A stretch of DNA of 64,000 nucleotides from Psychrobium sp. MM17-31. Lineage in GTDB: Bacteria > Pseudomonadota > Gammaproteobacteria > Enterobacterales > Psychrobiaceae. The stretch's first letter is position 1. The number at the start of each line of letters is the position of its first letter. This document shows positions 37,197 to 45,090 of this stretch, one piece after another. The notes beneath the pieces were generated by a model. That model saw only the letters and a program-made list of their open reading frames with translations, had not been told where the DNA came from and did no database searches. Position numbers and translations under genes: made by a program. The stretch spans positions 186,001-250,000 of the forward strand of contig NZ_JAKRGA010000001.1 of assembly GCF_022347785.1 (NCBI RefSeq), read 5' to 3'.

Positions 37197-38099
37197 ATGG
37201 AACAATTACAACTATTAATAAATCACGAACCTAACCTGCTGGTTATTTTGGCCATCGATTTAACCATTGCGATTGTTTTGCTTTACGCAATGCGATTTAT
37301 TTCAGGGCTTTGGGCGGGTGTTGATACAACCGACGAATTAGCAAGCAAAGACAACTTCGCTTTTGGTATTTCACTAGCGGGTAGTTTATTAGCCTTAGCC
37401 ATCGTGTTAACAGGTGCTATTACTGGTGAAGCTGGAACTTCATTCGCACAAGAAGCCATTGGCATGACGATCTACGGTGTGTTTGGGTTGATCTTAATTA
37501 AACTTGGCCGCATCGCCCACGATAAATTTGCACTATCTGGATTAGATAAAGTTGCTCACATTAAAGAAGGTAATGTTAGCGTAGCTATAATTGACGCTGC
37601 CGCGTTAGTAGCAACGGCATTAATTATCCGTGCAACCTTACTATGGGCACATGATTTAACCGTCGATACATTTATCGCTATTTTCAGCGGTTTTGTTATC
37701 GCTCAAGCATTATTGATTGCCGTAACGCGCCTGCGTGAGTCTGCATATCGTAAAAACAATCAAGGTAGCCAGTTCCAAGATGCAATTGCCGGTGGCCAAA
37801 TTGCCCTATCGATTCGCCACTCAGGTTTCTTAATTGCAACAGGCTTTACCCTAACTGCGGCGTCAAACTTCCTTGTTTATGTACCACAAGCTTATGTGGA
37901 AAATGCGCTAGGTTGGTTATTGTTTGGCGTGGTCATGGTCGCTTTACTGTATGTGTTAGTGCCACTTGTAAAAAAATTAGTACTCTCGCGTATTAACCTT
38001 ACGGAAGAAGTCGATCATCAACACAACATTGGTGTTGCATCACTAGAATTTGTAATCAGCATTGCTGTTGCCCTAATCCTAATGGCGTTAATGTCATAA
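37197..38099 (+). CDS. DUF350 family membrane protein (YjfL-like, duplicated)
   Basis: 300 aa with about eight membrane helices arranged as two similar four-helix units, each a DUF350 domain: FAFGISLAGSLLALAIVLTGAI in the first half and IALSIRHSGFLIATGFTLTAAS in the second. Start taken at ATG 37197, with AGGA 9 nt upstream, rather than TTG 37188. DUF350 proteins are found with PspA homologues (E. coli YjfL beside YjfJ). Inner membrane. Function unknown; proposed roles in envelope stress are inferred from neighbours. A strong hairpin follows at 38109. Confidence 0.88.
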   Translation: MEQLQLLINHEPNLLVILAIDLTIAIVLLYAMRFISGLWAGVDTTDELASKDNFAFGISLAGSLLALAIVLTGAITGEAGTSFAQEAIGMTIYGVFGLILIKLGRIAHDKFALSGLDKVAHIKEGNVSVAIIDAAALVATALIIRATLLWAHDLTVDTFIAIFSGFVIAQALLIAVTRLRESAYRKNNQGSQFQDAIAGGQIALSIRHSGFLIATGFTLTAASNFLVYVPQAYVENALGWLLFGVVMVALLYVLVPLVKKLVLSRINLTEEVDHQHNIGVASLEFVISIAVALILMALMS

Positions 38100-38108
38100 T
38101 TATCTTCT

Positions 38109-38144
38109 CGGCTAGGTGAGCCCTCACCTAGCCGTTTATTGTTT
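38109..38144 (+). terminator. Strong hairpin between DUF350 gene and aminopropyltransferase gene
   Basis: CGGCTAGGTGAG (38109-38120) and CTCACCTAGCCG (38123-38134) form a perfect 12-bp stem followed by TTTATTGTTT. It looks like a rho-independent terminator, 10 nt after the DUF350 stop and only 23 nt before the next start. It would limit, or gate by readthrough, expression of the downstream gene. Confidence 0.8.
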
Positions 38145-38156
38145 ACAGGCTTTCCA

Positions 38157-39884
38157 TTGAACTCTTCGGTTACTCCAAAACCTTCAGCCAGACTCTTTGA
38201 TGACGTTTTACTCATCACTATCATGGCAGTACTCGCCGGCTGTGGCTTAATTTACGAATATTTACTCTCTCATTATGCAGGCCGCGTGATTGGCGCCGTT
38301 GAATCTGCAATTTACACCATGATCGGCATTATGATTGTGTCGATGGGCTTAGGCGCGTTTGCCGCGCGAAAGGTCAAATGTGCCTTTAGTGGCTTTGCAT
38401 GGCTTGAACTTACCATTGCCTTGCTTGGTTGTAGTGCGATTCTAGTCATTTCTAGCGCCATTGCGGCGGTACAACTACTGCCGCAAATTATTAGCGAAAC
38501 CTTTAATTTACCGCCTGATGCGGAAATTCGCGGCGGTTTATTCGGCGTGCTGCACGATATTACTCACTACAGTCCTTATTTTTTTGGTGCTGTGTTGGGC
38601 TTATTTATTGGCATGGAAATTCCGCTGATTGCCCGGATCCGCGAATTTGTTCATAAACAACATCTAGTGCATAACGCAGGTACGATTTACGGCGCGGATT
38701 ATATTGGCGCAGGCATTGGCGCGGCCATTTGGATAACTATTATGTTATCACTAGAAATCAATCTAAGTGCCAGCATTACCGCTAGTGCGAACCTGATTGC
38801 TGGCGTGGTATTTTGGCTGCGTTATAAAGAGCACATTCGCTTTAAATACTTATTGTTGGTTGGTCACGTGCTATGTGCGGTGCTCGTTGCGGCAATCTTT
38901 AGTTACGGCGGTCAATGGGCAAAGTCATTTAATAACCTGTTATACCTCGATAAGGTGGCCTATCACCAACAAACCCGTTATGCCCAAGTAGTACTCACCG
39001 AGCGTCAGTTACCAAACCACAACTACCCAATGGTCAGTTTATACCTTAATGGCCGACTTCAATTTGCCCAAGACGATGAGCACATTTATCACAAATTCTT
39101 AGTCTACCCTGCGATGGCCGCATCAGCACGCCATGACAATATTTTAATTATTGGCGGCGGTGACGGACTTGGATTACGCGATGTTTTAGCTTGGTCACCA
39201 AAGAAAGTCACCTTGATGGATCTCGATAGTGAAGTAGTGGATTTGTTTAAAAACCCTCACAATTATCTTGACGACGGACTAGCCGACAATATTACGCGCT
39301 TAAATAATAATGCCCTTAACGATGAGCGCGTGCGACTTATTCACGCTGATGCCTATAACGGAACTGATCAGCTTATTACCGATATGGAACGTTTTGACAC
39401 TATCATTGTCGACCTACCAGATCCATCGCATCCAGATCTCAACAAGCTTTATAGCCGCACGTTTTATTTAAAATTAAAACAGCTACTATCAAATGATGGC
39501 GTGATGGTCGTGCAATCAACATCGCCATTTCACGCCAAAAAAGCCTTTATGAGTATTGCTAAAACGGTGAAGTCTGCACAATTTAAAGACGTTGAGCAAT
39601 ATCATTTTAACGTGCCGAGTTTTGGCCAATGGGGCTGGACGATTGCCACGCAAAGCGGCTTGTCACCGCGCGCGCGACTAGCACAGCAGAAAACGCTGCA
39701 ACCGTTTGAAACTTGGTTAACACCGCAGCTGATTCAAGCGAGCTTTGAGTTTTCGCAAGGTTTTTATCAACAAATGGATGAAATAAAGGTCAATGAACTT
39801 GGCAGTTTTATACTTTATCGCTACCATCAACAGGCGTGGGAATCGCAGCAAGGAAACAACAATAGTTGGTATCAGAATGAGTAA
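38157..39884 (+). CDS. Membrane-bound polyamine aminopropyltransferase-like protein
   Basis: About 575 aa. The N-terminal half has seven or so membrane helices (residues ~10-250). The C-terminal half is a spermidine synthase fold: LNGRLQFAQDDEHIYHKFL substrate gate, the nucleotide-binding loop IIGGGDGLGLRD (~residue 325), an acidic residue pair in LMDLDSEVV and the catalytic-loop equivalent VDLPDPSHP (canonical SpeE has D-x-x-DP). It would transfer aminopropyl groups or act as another SAM-dependent enzyme at the inner membrane. No ATG fits the N-terminus; TTG at 38157 has AGG 7 nt upstream, and TTG 38139 is an alternative. It follows a terminator-like hairpin. Fused membrane forms of this kind are known beside PspA-type genes. 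Confidence 0.82.
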   Translation: MNSSVTPKPSARLFDDVLLITIMAVLAGCGLIYEYLLSHYAGRVIGAVESAIYTMIGIMIVSMGLGAFAARKVKCAFSGFAWLELTIALLGCSAILVISSAIAAVQLLPQIISETFNLPPDAEIRGGLFGVLHDITHYSPYFFGAVLGLFIGMEIPLIARIREFVHKQHLVHNAGTIYGADYIGAGIGAAIWITIMLSLEINLSASITASANLIAGVVFWLRYKEHIRFKYLLLVGHVLCAVLVAAIFSYGGQWAKSFNNLLYLDKVAYHQQTRYAQVVLTERQLPNHNYPMVSLYLNGRLQFAQDDEHIYHKFLVYPAMAASARHDNILIIGGGDGLGLRDVLAWSPKKVTLMDLDSEVVDLFKNPHNYLDDGLADNITRLNNNALNDERVRLIHADAYNGTDQLITDMERFDTIIVDLPDPSHPDLNKLYSRTFYLKLKQLLSNDGVMVVQSTSPFHAKKAFMSIAKTVKSAQFKDVEQYHFNVPSFGQWGWTIATQSGLSPRARLAQQKTLQPFETWLTPQLIQASFEFSQGFYQQMDEIKVNELGSFILYRYHQQAWESQQGNNNSWYQNE

Positions 39885-39931
39885 CATCTGCAGCTTTTGA
39901 TCATCGTTGAAAAAAGATTGAAATAATTGTT

Positions 39932-39960
39932 TGACATATTATGTCTAACAAACTAAATTA
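39932..39960 (+). promoter_or_regulatory. Sigma-70 promoter of the DUF2170-PspA operon
   Basis: Perfect -35 TTGACA (39932-39937), 17-nt spacer, TAAATT (39955-39960) as -10. The -35 overlaps operator copy 2, and operator copy 3 begins 10 nt after the -10, around the expected transcription start. Confidence 0.75.
39934..39946. promoter_or_regulatory. Operator palindrome GACATATTATGTC (copy 2)
   Basis: Identical to the copy at 36104-36116, and overlapping the -35 box of the DUF2170-PspA promoter. Centre-to-centre distance to copy 3 is 36 bp. Confidence 0.75.
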
Positions 39961-39969
39961 CACACTCAA

Positions 39970-39982
39970 GACATAATATGTC
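39970..39982. promoter_or_regulatory. Operator palindrome GACATAATATGTC (copy 3)
   Basis: Perfect arms GACATA/TATGTC with a central A. Lies between the -10 and the ribosome site (AAAGGAAAGG), so together with copy 2 it brackets the promoter. Confidence 0.75.
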
Positions 39983-39997
39983 GCAAAAGGAAAGGTT

Positions 39998-40411
39998 ATG
40001 AATATACATCTAATTGCTAATCACTTAAACGAACTCGCTGATAACAGCGATACTGGTTTTACATTCGACAGCCTACCAATTGCTGGTGAAGTTGATGTAC
40101 TACAAGTAACTATCAAGGGACGTGAAGAAATTCCAATCTTTGTTTCTGTCACAGACGATCAAATTCTTTGTATTGCTTATCTTTGGGGTGAAGAAGAAGT
40201 TAAGCAAGACACTCGCGGAGAAATGCTTGAAGCCATGGTGGAAATGAACATTCCAATGCCACTGTCTTCATTCTCAAAAATCGACGACAAATACGTCATT
40301 TTTGGTGCCCTTTCGGTAAATTCATCGCTACACGATGTTGAGCATGAGCTCAGTGTGTTAAGTGATAACTCACTTGAAGTCATTAACGAAATGGCCGACT
40401 ACTTAGTCTAA
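39998..40411 (+). CDS. DUF2170 family protein (YjfI-like)
   Basis: 137-aa soluble acidic protein matching the DUF2170 build: MNIHLIANHLNELADNS, a beta-rich middle with REEIPIFVSVTDDQILCI, and FGALSVNSSLHDVEHELSVLSDNSLEVI at the end. In E. coli the homologue YjfI precedes the PspA paralogue YjfJ. First gene of a five-gene operon (DUF2170-PspA-DUF2491-RHH-channel) behind a strong promoter with two operators. Biochemical role unknown. Confidence 0.88.
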   Translation: MNIHLIANHLNELADNSDTGFTFDSLPIAGEVDVLQVTIKGREEIPIFVSVTDDQILCIAYLWGEEEVKQDTRGEMLEAMVEMNIPMPLSSFSKIDDKYVIFGALSVNSSLHDVEHELSVLSDNSLEVINEMADYLV

Positions 40412-40439
40412 CTAATTAACAATCCCACGGAGAATCATT

Positions 40440-41129
40440 ATGAGTATTTTTAGTAAAATTATTACTGCCATCCGCGGCGGTGCTAGTGAAGCAGGTGAAG
40501 CGATTGTTGATGCAAACGCAACTCGAATCTTTGCTCAAGAAATCAGAGATGCAGAAAATCACCTAACTAAAGCTAAGCGCGACCTAACAGGTATTCTTGC
40601 TAAGCAAATGCAAGCGCAACGTGAATTAGATCGCATCAACCGCTCTATCACAGAGCACGAAGGTTACGCGACGCAAGCACTAGGCCAAGGCAACGAAGCC
40701 CTAGCGCTTGAAGTGGCAGAAAAAATCGCCGCACTAGAAGTTGAGCTTGGCGAGCAACAAGCGTCATTTGACAGCTACGAAAAAGGCGCACAACGCCTTA
40801 AAGAGCTTGTTAAAGGCACTGAGCGTCAATTAGCCGATTACCAACGTCAACTAAGCATGGTAAAGACGACTGAAAGCGTACAAAAAGCGACTGCTGCCAT
40901 TACTGATAATTTCAGCAACAGCAACTCTAAGTTATTAAATGCTAAGCAATCATTAGAGCGTATTAAAGCTAAGCAACAAGACTTTGACGATCGCATGCAA
41001 GCAGCTGACGACTTAGCAGCAGAAGGCAGTGACCAGTCACTAAAAGACAAGCTAAGTGCCGCTGGCATCGGCGAGCAACAAACTAGCGCCAACAGTGTGT
41101 TAGATCGCATTAAAGCAAAACAGGGGTAA
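40440..41129 (+). CDS. PspA/IM30 family protein (YjfJ-like)
   Basis: 229 aa, ESCRT-III-related helical membrane-remodelling protein. Opens with MSIFSKIITAIRGGASEAGEA, the amphipathic membrane-binding helix. Long charged coiled-coil helices follow (residues ~25-190: QEIRDAENHLTKAKRDLTGIL; LEVAEKIAALEVELGEQQASF) with a short tail helix. The neighbours DUF2170 and DUF2491 place it in the YjfJ rather than the classical PspA branch; there is no PspB, PspC or PspF nearby. It probably coats and protects the inner membrane under stress. Confidence 0.92.
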   Translation: MSIFSKIITAIRGGASEAGEAIVDANATRIFAQEIRDAENHLTKAKRDLTGILAKQMQAQRELDRINRSITEHEGYATQALGQGNEALALEVAEKIAALEVELGEQQASFDSYEKGAQRLKELVKGTERQLADYQRQLSMVKTTESVQKATAAITDNFSNSNSKLLNAKQSLERIKAKQQDFDDRMQAADDLAAEGSDQSLKDKLSAAGIGEQQTSANSVLDRIKAKQG

Positions 41130-41133
41130 TACT

Positions 41134-41772
41134 ATGGGATTTTTTGGCAAACTCTTTGGTTCATCGAACGACGACAAACCAAAACGCACCCTCGAAAAGC
41201 CTGAACAGCTTCAGGTGGGTGACATCATTACCCTAGATGATAGTTTTGCCTTGCCTGCACTTTTGCGCGGGCAGTCCCTAGAAATAAAACAGATTAATAC
41301 CTACGAATACGAGTTCAGCAAGTCCGTTGAGTGGGTATTACAAGGCTCGACTGATGACATTTTATTTTTATCAGTCGAAAATGACGATGTACAAACCCTA
41401 GTATTTTCCCTTAAAATAAGCCGCGATATCGTCGGTCAAATATTTGATTTAGACGAATTTTCACAGCTTTTCGACGAGCCAGGCCGCGCCGTCCTTAACG
41501 CAAAAGAACTTCCGCCAGAGTACAGCCAATGGGCTGGACAAGTGTATCGCCAGTGTGAATTTGCCCAATTTGGCTATTTCCACGACAGAGTTGATCACCG
41601 CTCGCAGCGTCTAAACGAAGACCAAGGCGACTCTTTTGAACGTTATAGCGCTGAGTCTGACGATGAGAAATACGGCGTCGAAGCTGAGGTTTACGAAGGT
41701 GGTGAAACCGATGTTGTTCTAACAGTACAACGTCCAATTACCGATATTAGGCAATACTGGCCGAAGAGTTGA
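41134..41772 (+). CDS. DUF2491 family protein (YjfK-like)
   Basis: 212 aa, soluble, beta-rich. Recognised by the family-like MGFFGKLFGSS opening and LQVGDIITLDDSFALPALLRGQSLEIKQINTYEY, then VLQGSTDDILFLSVENDD and a C-terminal VLTVQRPITDIRQYWP. It starts 4 nt after the PspA gene, so translation is coupled. In E. coli YjfK follows YjfJ. Function unknown; the tight pairing suggests a PspA partner. Confidence 0.88.
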   Translation: MGFFGKLFGSSNDDKPKRTLEKPEQLQVGDIITLDDSFALPALLRGQSLEIKQINTYEYEFSKSVEWVLQGSTDDILFLSVENDDVQTLVFSLKISRDIVGQIFDLDEFSQLFDEPGRAVLNAKELPPEYSQWAGQVYRQCEFAQFGYFHDRVDHRSQRLNEDQGDSFERYSAESDDEKYGVEAEVYEGGETDVVLTVQRPITDIRQYWPKS

Positions 41773-41805
41773 TTTTCGAGCCGGTAAGCAGTACACAGAG
41801 TTGTT

Positions 41806-42150
41806 ATGAGCGATAAAAAGACCGAAAACGACGATAAACTCCCCCCTAAATGGCGTGGTGCAACAAAAGCAATCAAAGCGACTCAGGTCGCTTTTGATAT
41901 GGATGAAGCTATCCAATATGAAATCAGACGCCAAGCCCTTGAAGATGGTATTAGCCCATCAGATCAAATCAGACATATTCTAGGCCTGCCATGCTCTCGC
42001 AGGCCAAAGCGCCCTCGCCTGACGGTTTCGTTAAGTCCTGATGATTATCAATTACTCGCTGATAAATACGATTTGTCACCAGAGCAGCAGCTAGAGATTA
42101 AAAAAATTGTGGTTGAAGAGTTAACCCAATTTGCAAAACCAAAGAAATAA
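41806..42150 (+). CDS. Tandem ribbon-helix-helix-like protein, candidate regulator of the cluster
   Basis: 114 aa. Two ribbon-helix-helix-shaped units are visible. Unit 1 has strand TQVAFDM (26-32), helix DEAIQYEIRRQALEDG and helix SPSDQIRHILGL (50-61). Unit 2 has strand RLTVSLS (71-77), helix PDDYQLLADKYDL and helix SPEQQLEIKKIVVEEL (91-106). A basic linker SRRPKRPR joins them. Ribbon-helix-helix proteins insert a beta-strand into the major groove of short palindromes. Three GACATA(A/T)TATGTC palindromes lie in the promoters of this same cluster, so I infer that this is their ligand and an autoregulator. No homologue was checked; an accessory non-DNA role remains possible. Confidence 0.6.
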   Translation: MSDKKTENDDKLPPKWRGATKAIKATQVAFDMDEAIQYEIRRQALEDGISPSDQIRHILGLPCSRRPKRPRLTVSLSPDDYQLLADKYDLSPEQQLEIKKIVVEELTQFAKPKK

Positions 42151-42159
42151 GGAAGTTGT

Positions 42160-42582
42160 ATGGTTGAGTTACATCACACAGACGAATATGGCGTCAAAAA
42201 TTACAAAACACGTTATTTAGCCCTCATGGGCGTGGCGGTTATTTATTTAATCATCGGTATCGGTGCTTACTTGCTGCATTATTTTGAAGGGCAAAACGCC
42301 GACGCCAATATCACTTCTTACGGTCAAGCCTTCTGGGTCTTGATTATGGCTAGTTCTACCATCGGATTTGGTGATTTTTACCCAACAACGCCAGGTGGTT
42401 ATGTCATAGTAACTATCATGTTTTATATTGGTGTGGGTATGATGGGTTATATCGGTGCGTTGATAGCGACTAAAATTATGGGTTTTTCCGACACCAACGT
42501 GAAGAACCGTGAATTACGACGTCAAAACGCTGAAATTATCGAAGAGTTACGCGCGCTGCGTAAAGATATCGAAAACAAATAA
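42160..42582 (+). CDS. Two-TM potassium channel, KcsA type
   Basis: 140 aa. TM1 at ~19-42, pore helix ~55-65, selectivity filter TIGFGD (residues 67-72), TM2 ~80-107 and a short C-terminal coiled coil (~112-139, NRELRRQNAEIIEELRALRK). GFG in place of GYG is common and compatible with K+ selectivity. There is no RCK domain. Last gene of the DUF2170-PspA operon, 9 bp after the ribbon-helix-helix gene. A channel beside PspA suggests control of membrane potential or ion leak during envelope stress (inference). Confidence 0.9.
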   Translation: MVELHHTDEYGVKNYKTRYLALMGVAVIYLIIGIGAYLLHYFEGQNADANITSYGQAFWVLIMASSTIGFGDFYPTTPGGYVIVTIMFYIGVGMMGYIGALIATKIMGFSDTNVKNRELRRQNAEIIEELRALRKDIENK

Positions 42583-42586
42583 CCTG

Positions 42587-42621
42587 ATTGTCCAGCTAAT
42601 ACCTTATTTTAGCTGGACAAT
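42587..42621. terminator. Hairpin between channel gene and CYTH/CHAD gene
   Basis: ATTGTCCAGCTA (42587-42598) pairs with TAGCTGGACAAT (42610-42621), 12 bp, 11-nt loop. It lies between convergent genes and probably ends both transcripts, although the flanking T-runs are weak. Confidence 0.6.
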
Positions 42622-42630
42622 TTACTGTCC

Positions 42631-44151
42631 TTACTCTTGCCAGTAAGGGGTCAATTTTAACGCCTGCTTTCGCGATTGCTCCATCGCATGTAACAAAGAC
42701 TCTTCCTTACGCGCTAACCACTTTTTAGTAGCACCTTCGTCATCCACTAGTTTCTCACCGCGCAATAGCTGTTTGATAGGATCAAATTGCAGTAGCTGAT
42801 CAATACCATAGATAATGTCTAACCACGGCGCCCTGAATTTAAGGCGTTCACTCTCTTCGAACATCTCGCCAACACATAAACCCACTTGTAGATTGTGTTG
42901 CAGGTTAAATCGTTGCGACAAATAATCTTGGTAAGTCATATCGCTATCAATCGGCAATGACTGTTGGATAAGCGTCCAATCATTATCTAATAACGATGCA
43001 GCCTTTTTACGTAGCAATTTCGTTTGAAACTTCTCTAAACTCGGTAGCGGCTGCTGTTGCCATGGTTTAAAGAATAACCACTGCATTAAACGACTCACTA
43101 GTGCTGTGTGTTGTGAACTATTAAATAAATCGATTAAATTAGCCACGCTCGGCATTGTCGCTTGCTCAGTTGCCAGTAACTCGACAACTTGCTCTTGCGT
43201 ACTGAGCTTTTTAATTTTGTGACCATTATTGTCGAGCAAGGATTCAATACGCTGATAACTATCGATAAATGCTAACTCTTCCACCAACCAGAACAAGGCT
43301 TTGGTCAATTGCTTTAACTGATCGTCTTGAAAATAGTCGCTGTAAATATCATTGGCTTTAATGATTAGCGATAATGCTTTACGAATTTCGACAATGGCTT
43401 GGTAAGTACCCTGTTCGATAAAGACTTCAATATGACGCTGCCAATGCGCAAGACCATGATTGATGGCTTTAATATAGGCTTGCTCAAGAGTATCGTCTCG
43501 TCCAAGATTAACAGCCGTTAGCTCTGACACCTGATGCGAAACACCTTTAGCTAACATATAACCCCGCGCAGCCTTACTGTCAACACCAAAGCGTAACGGC
43601 GAGCCTTGAGCAAGAGCTTCCGCCAGCTCAAAAATTAGTTCAGGCTTACCTTTAACCAATTCTAATTCTACTTCACATACATCGATGTCACGTTCACCGC
43701 TAATAATCTTTCCTTGATCAAGCACCATCTCAACTACAGCGCCGTCTGGATATACCATCATATAACCACGACGAGTAAAGTTAGTGGCAAATAAAGGGGT
43801 TATTTCACTACTTAATTGTTCGAGATTAGTATCTTTCGGCCAAATTTGTTGCGGAAATAAGTCAAGTTGCGGCTCACGCGAGGAAATATCAATATTGTAT
43901 TCAGGTCGCTGATGTAACCCGCCAATGACTTCACCCGCTGTTTTAATGGTCTGCTCAATATGATCGCCATTAACGCGAATTCTCATCCCCATATCCCATT
44001 GTCTAAGTTTTTTATCCGGGGTATCGAAATAAATATTCTCAAGAGCAAACTGCTGTTCTATGAGTTTAACATCCTGTTTTTCTGAGAGATCTTTTAAAGT
44101 TTCTTCAATATTGTTCGAAACTATGAGCTTGATCTCTATTTCGTGTTGCAT
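42631..44151 (-). CDS. CYTH-CHAD domain protein (inorganic triphosphatase, YgiF-like)
   Basis: 506 aa from the ATG at 44151. That start puts the CYTH signature EIEIK at residues 4-8 and has GGA upstream; the longer frame to 44301 is unlikely. The CYTH domain (1-~200) has the acidic and basic tunnel residues in EIEIKLIV, GMRIRVNGD, QTIKT and VCEVELELVKG. The CHAD domain (~255-500) is helical with His/Arg/Lys patches (HWQRHIEVFI, VEIRKALSLI), a type known to bind polyphosphate. E. coli YgiF hydrolyses inorganic triphosphate. Divergent from the phosphate transport pair. Confidence 0.9.
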   Translation of the reverse strand: MQHEIEIKLIVSNNIEETLKDLSEKQDVKLIEQQFALENIYFDTPDKKLRQWDMGMRIRVNGDHIEQTIKTAGEVIGGLHQRPEYNIDISSREPQLDLFPQQIWPKDTNLEQLSSEITPLFATNFTRRGYMMVYPDGAVVEMVLDQGKIISGERDIDVCEVELELVKGKPELIFELAEALAQGSPLRFGVDSKAARGYMLAKGVSHQVSELTAVNLGRDDTLEQAYIKAINHGLAHWQRHIEVFIEQGTYQAIVEIRKALSLIIKANDIYSDYFQDDQLKQLTKALFWLVEELAFIDSYQRIESLLDNNGHKIKKLSTQEQVVELLATEQATMPSVANLIDLFNSSQHTALVSRLMQWLFFKPWQQQPLPSLEKFQTKLLRKKAASLLDNDWTLIQQSLPIDSDMTYQDYLSQRFNLQHNLQVGLCVGEMFEESERLKFRAPWLDIIYGIDQLLQFDPIKQLLRGEKLVDDEGATKKWLARKEESLLHAMEQSRKQALKLTPYWQE

Positions 44152-44302
44152 TTTTTTTCCAGTAATTAGTTGTTGTAATAAAACCGTCACAAAAGAGTCA
44201 TATACTTTCGCCGTTCCTAAATGGGGCGTAGATAACTCGTTAACTTTGTCACAGTTTATATCGATTAGCGGGAAAATATAAGACATTATAATGATGTACA
44301 TA

Positions 44303-44317
44303 GTTTCAAATCGAAAC
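44303..44317. promoter_or_regulatory. Inverted repeat GTTTCAAATCGAAAC
   Basis: 5-bp arms GTTTC/GAAAC with a 5-nt centre, in the 237-bp region between the divergent CYTH/CHAD gene and the DUF47-PiT operon. It is not a Pho box by eye. Possible operator only. Confidence 0.25.
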
Positions 44318-44388
44318 GAGTTAGGATAAGATGCGCTCGATTTTCAATTGTTACTTTTAGCTAACATAATCACAAAAAGGTCTAAAGT

Positions 44389-45069
44389 ATGTCGATGAAT
44401 TCGATACTAGGTGTTTTCGCGAAATCACCAATCAAACCTCTACAAGAACACATCCGTAAAGTTCACGATTGTGCTGAGCACTTAATCCCATTTTTCGAAG
44501 CTTGCGCCAAGCAAGATTGGGAAAAAGCTGCCGTTGTACGCAAAGAACTTTCACAATTAGAAAAAGCCGCTGACAAACTCAAACGTGAAGTGCGCATTAA
44601 CCTACCTAAGGGTTTGTTTATGCCAGTTGATCGTACTGATATGTTAGAGCTAATCACTCAACAAGATAAAATTGCCAACACTGCAAAAGATATCTCAGGC
44701 CGTATCCTTGGTCGTAAACTCGCTATCCCAACCCAAATTGAAGAAGAATTCATGGTTTACCTAGCGCGTTGTATTGAGACATCAAAATTCGCAGTAAAAG
44801 CAATTGACGAATTAGATGAGTTGGTTGAAACAGGTTTCCAAGGTAAAGAGCTACAAATTATTGAAAACCTACTAAACGAACTCGACGCAGTAGAAGATGA
44901 TACTGACAGTATGCAGATTAAACTACGTCATTCATTGCACGGAATTGAGCAAGAATTAAACCCAGTGGATGTGGTTATTTTATACAACGTGATCGATTGG
45001 GTTGGCGATTTAGCAGACCTAGCAGAGCGCGTTGGCGACCGTTTAGAGCTAATGCTAGCTCGTTCGTAA
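44389..45069 (+). CDS. DUF47/TIGR00153 family PhoU-like protein
   Basis: 226-aa all-helical protein with a PhoU-like fold. MNSILGVFAKSPIKPLQEHIRKVHDCAEHLIPFFEA opens the family, followed by LKREVRINLPKGLFMPVDRTDMLELI, which carries metal-binding acidic residues, and ILYNVIDWVGDLADLAERVGDRLEL. Such proteins are encoded with Pit transporters and modulate them. Here the PiT gene follows 21 bp downstream in one operon. Confidence 0.93.
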   Translation: MSMNSILGVFAKSPIKPLQEHIRKVHDCAEHLIPFFEACAKQDWEKAAVVRKELSQLEKAADKLKREVRINLPKGLFMPVDRTDMLELITQQDKIANTAKDISGRILGRKLAIPTQIEEEFMVYLARCIETSKFAVKAIDELDELVETGFQGKELQIIENLLNELDAVEDDTDSMQIKLRHSLHGIEQELNPVDVVILYNVIDWVGDLADLAERVGDRLELMLARS

Positions 45070-45090
45070 TAATAATTAAGGTTTATCTCA

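Noticed and set aside
36845-37234. 129-aa plus-strand ORF overlapping the lipoprotein tail
   Set aside because: Out-of-frame reading of the repetitive Tyr/Arg/Ser coding region that also runs into the DUF350 gene.
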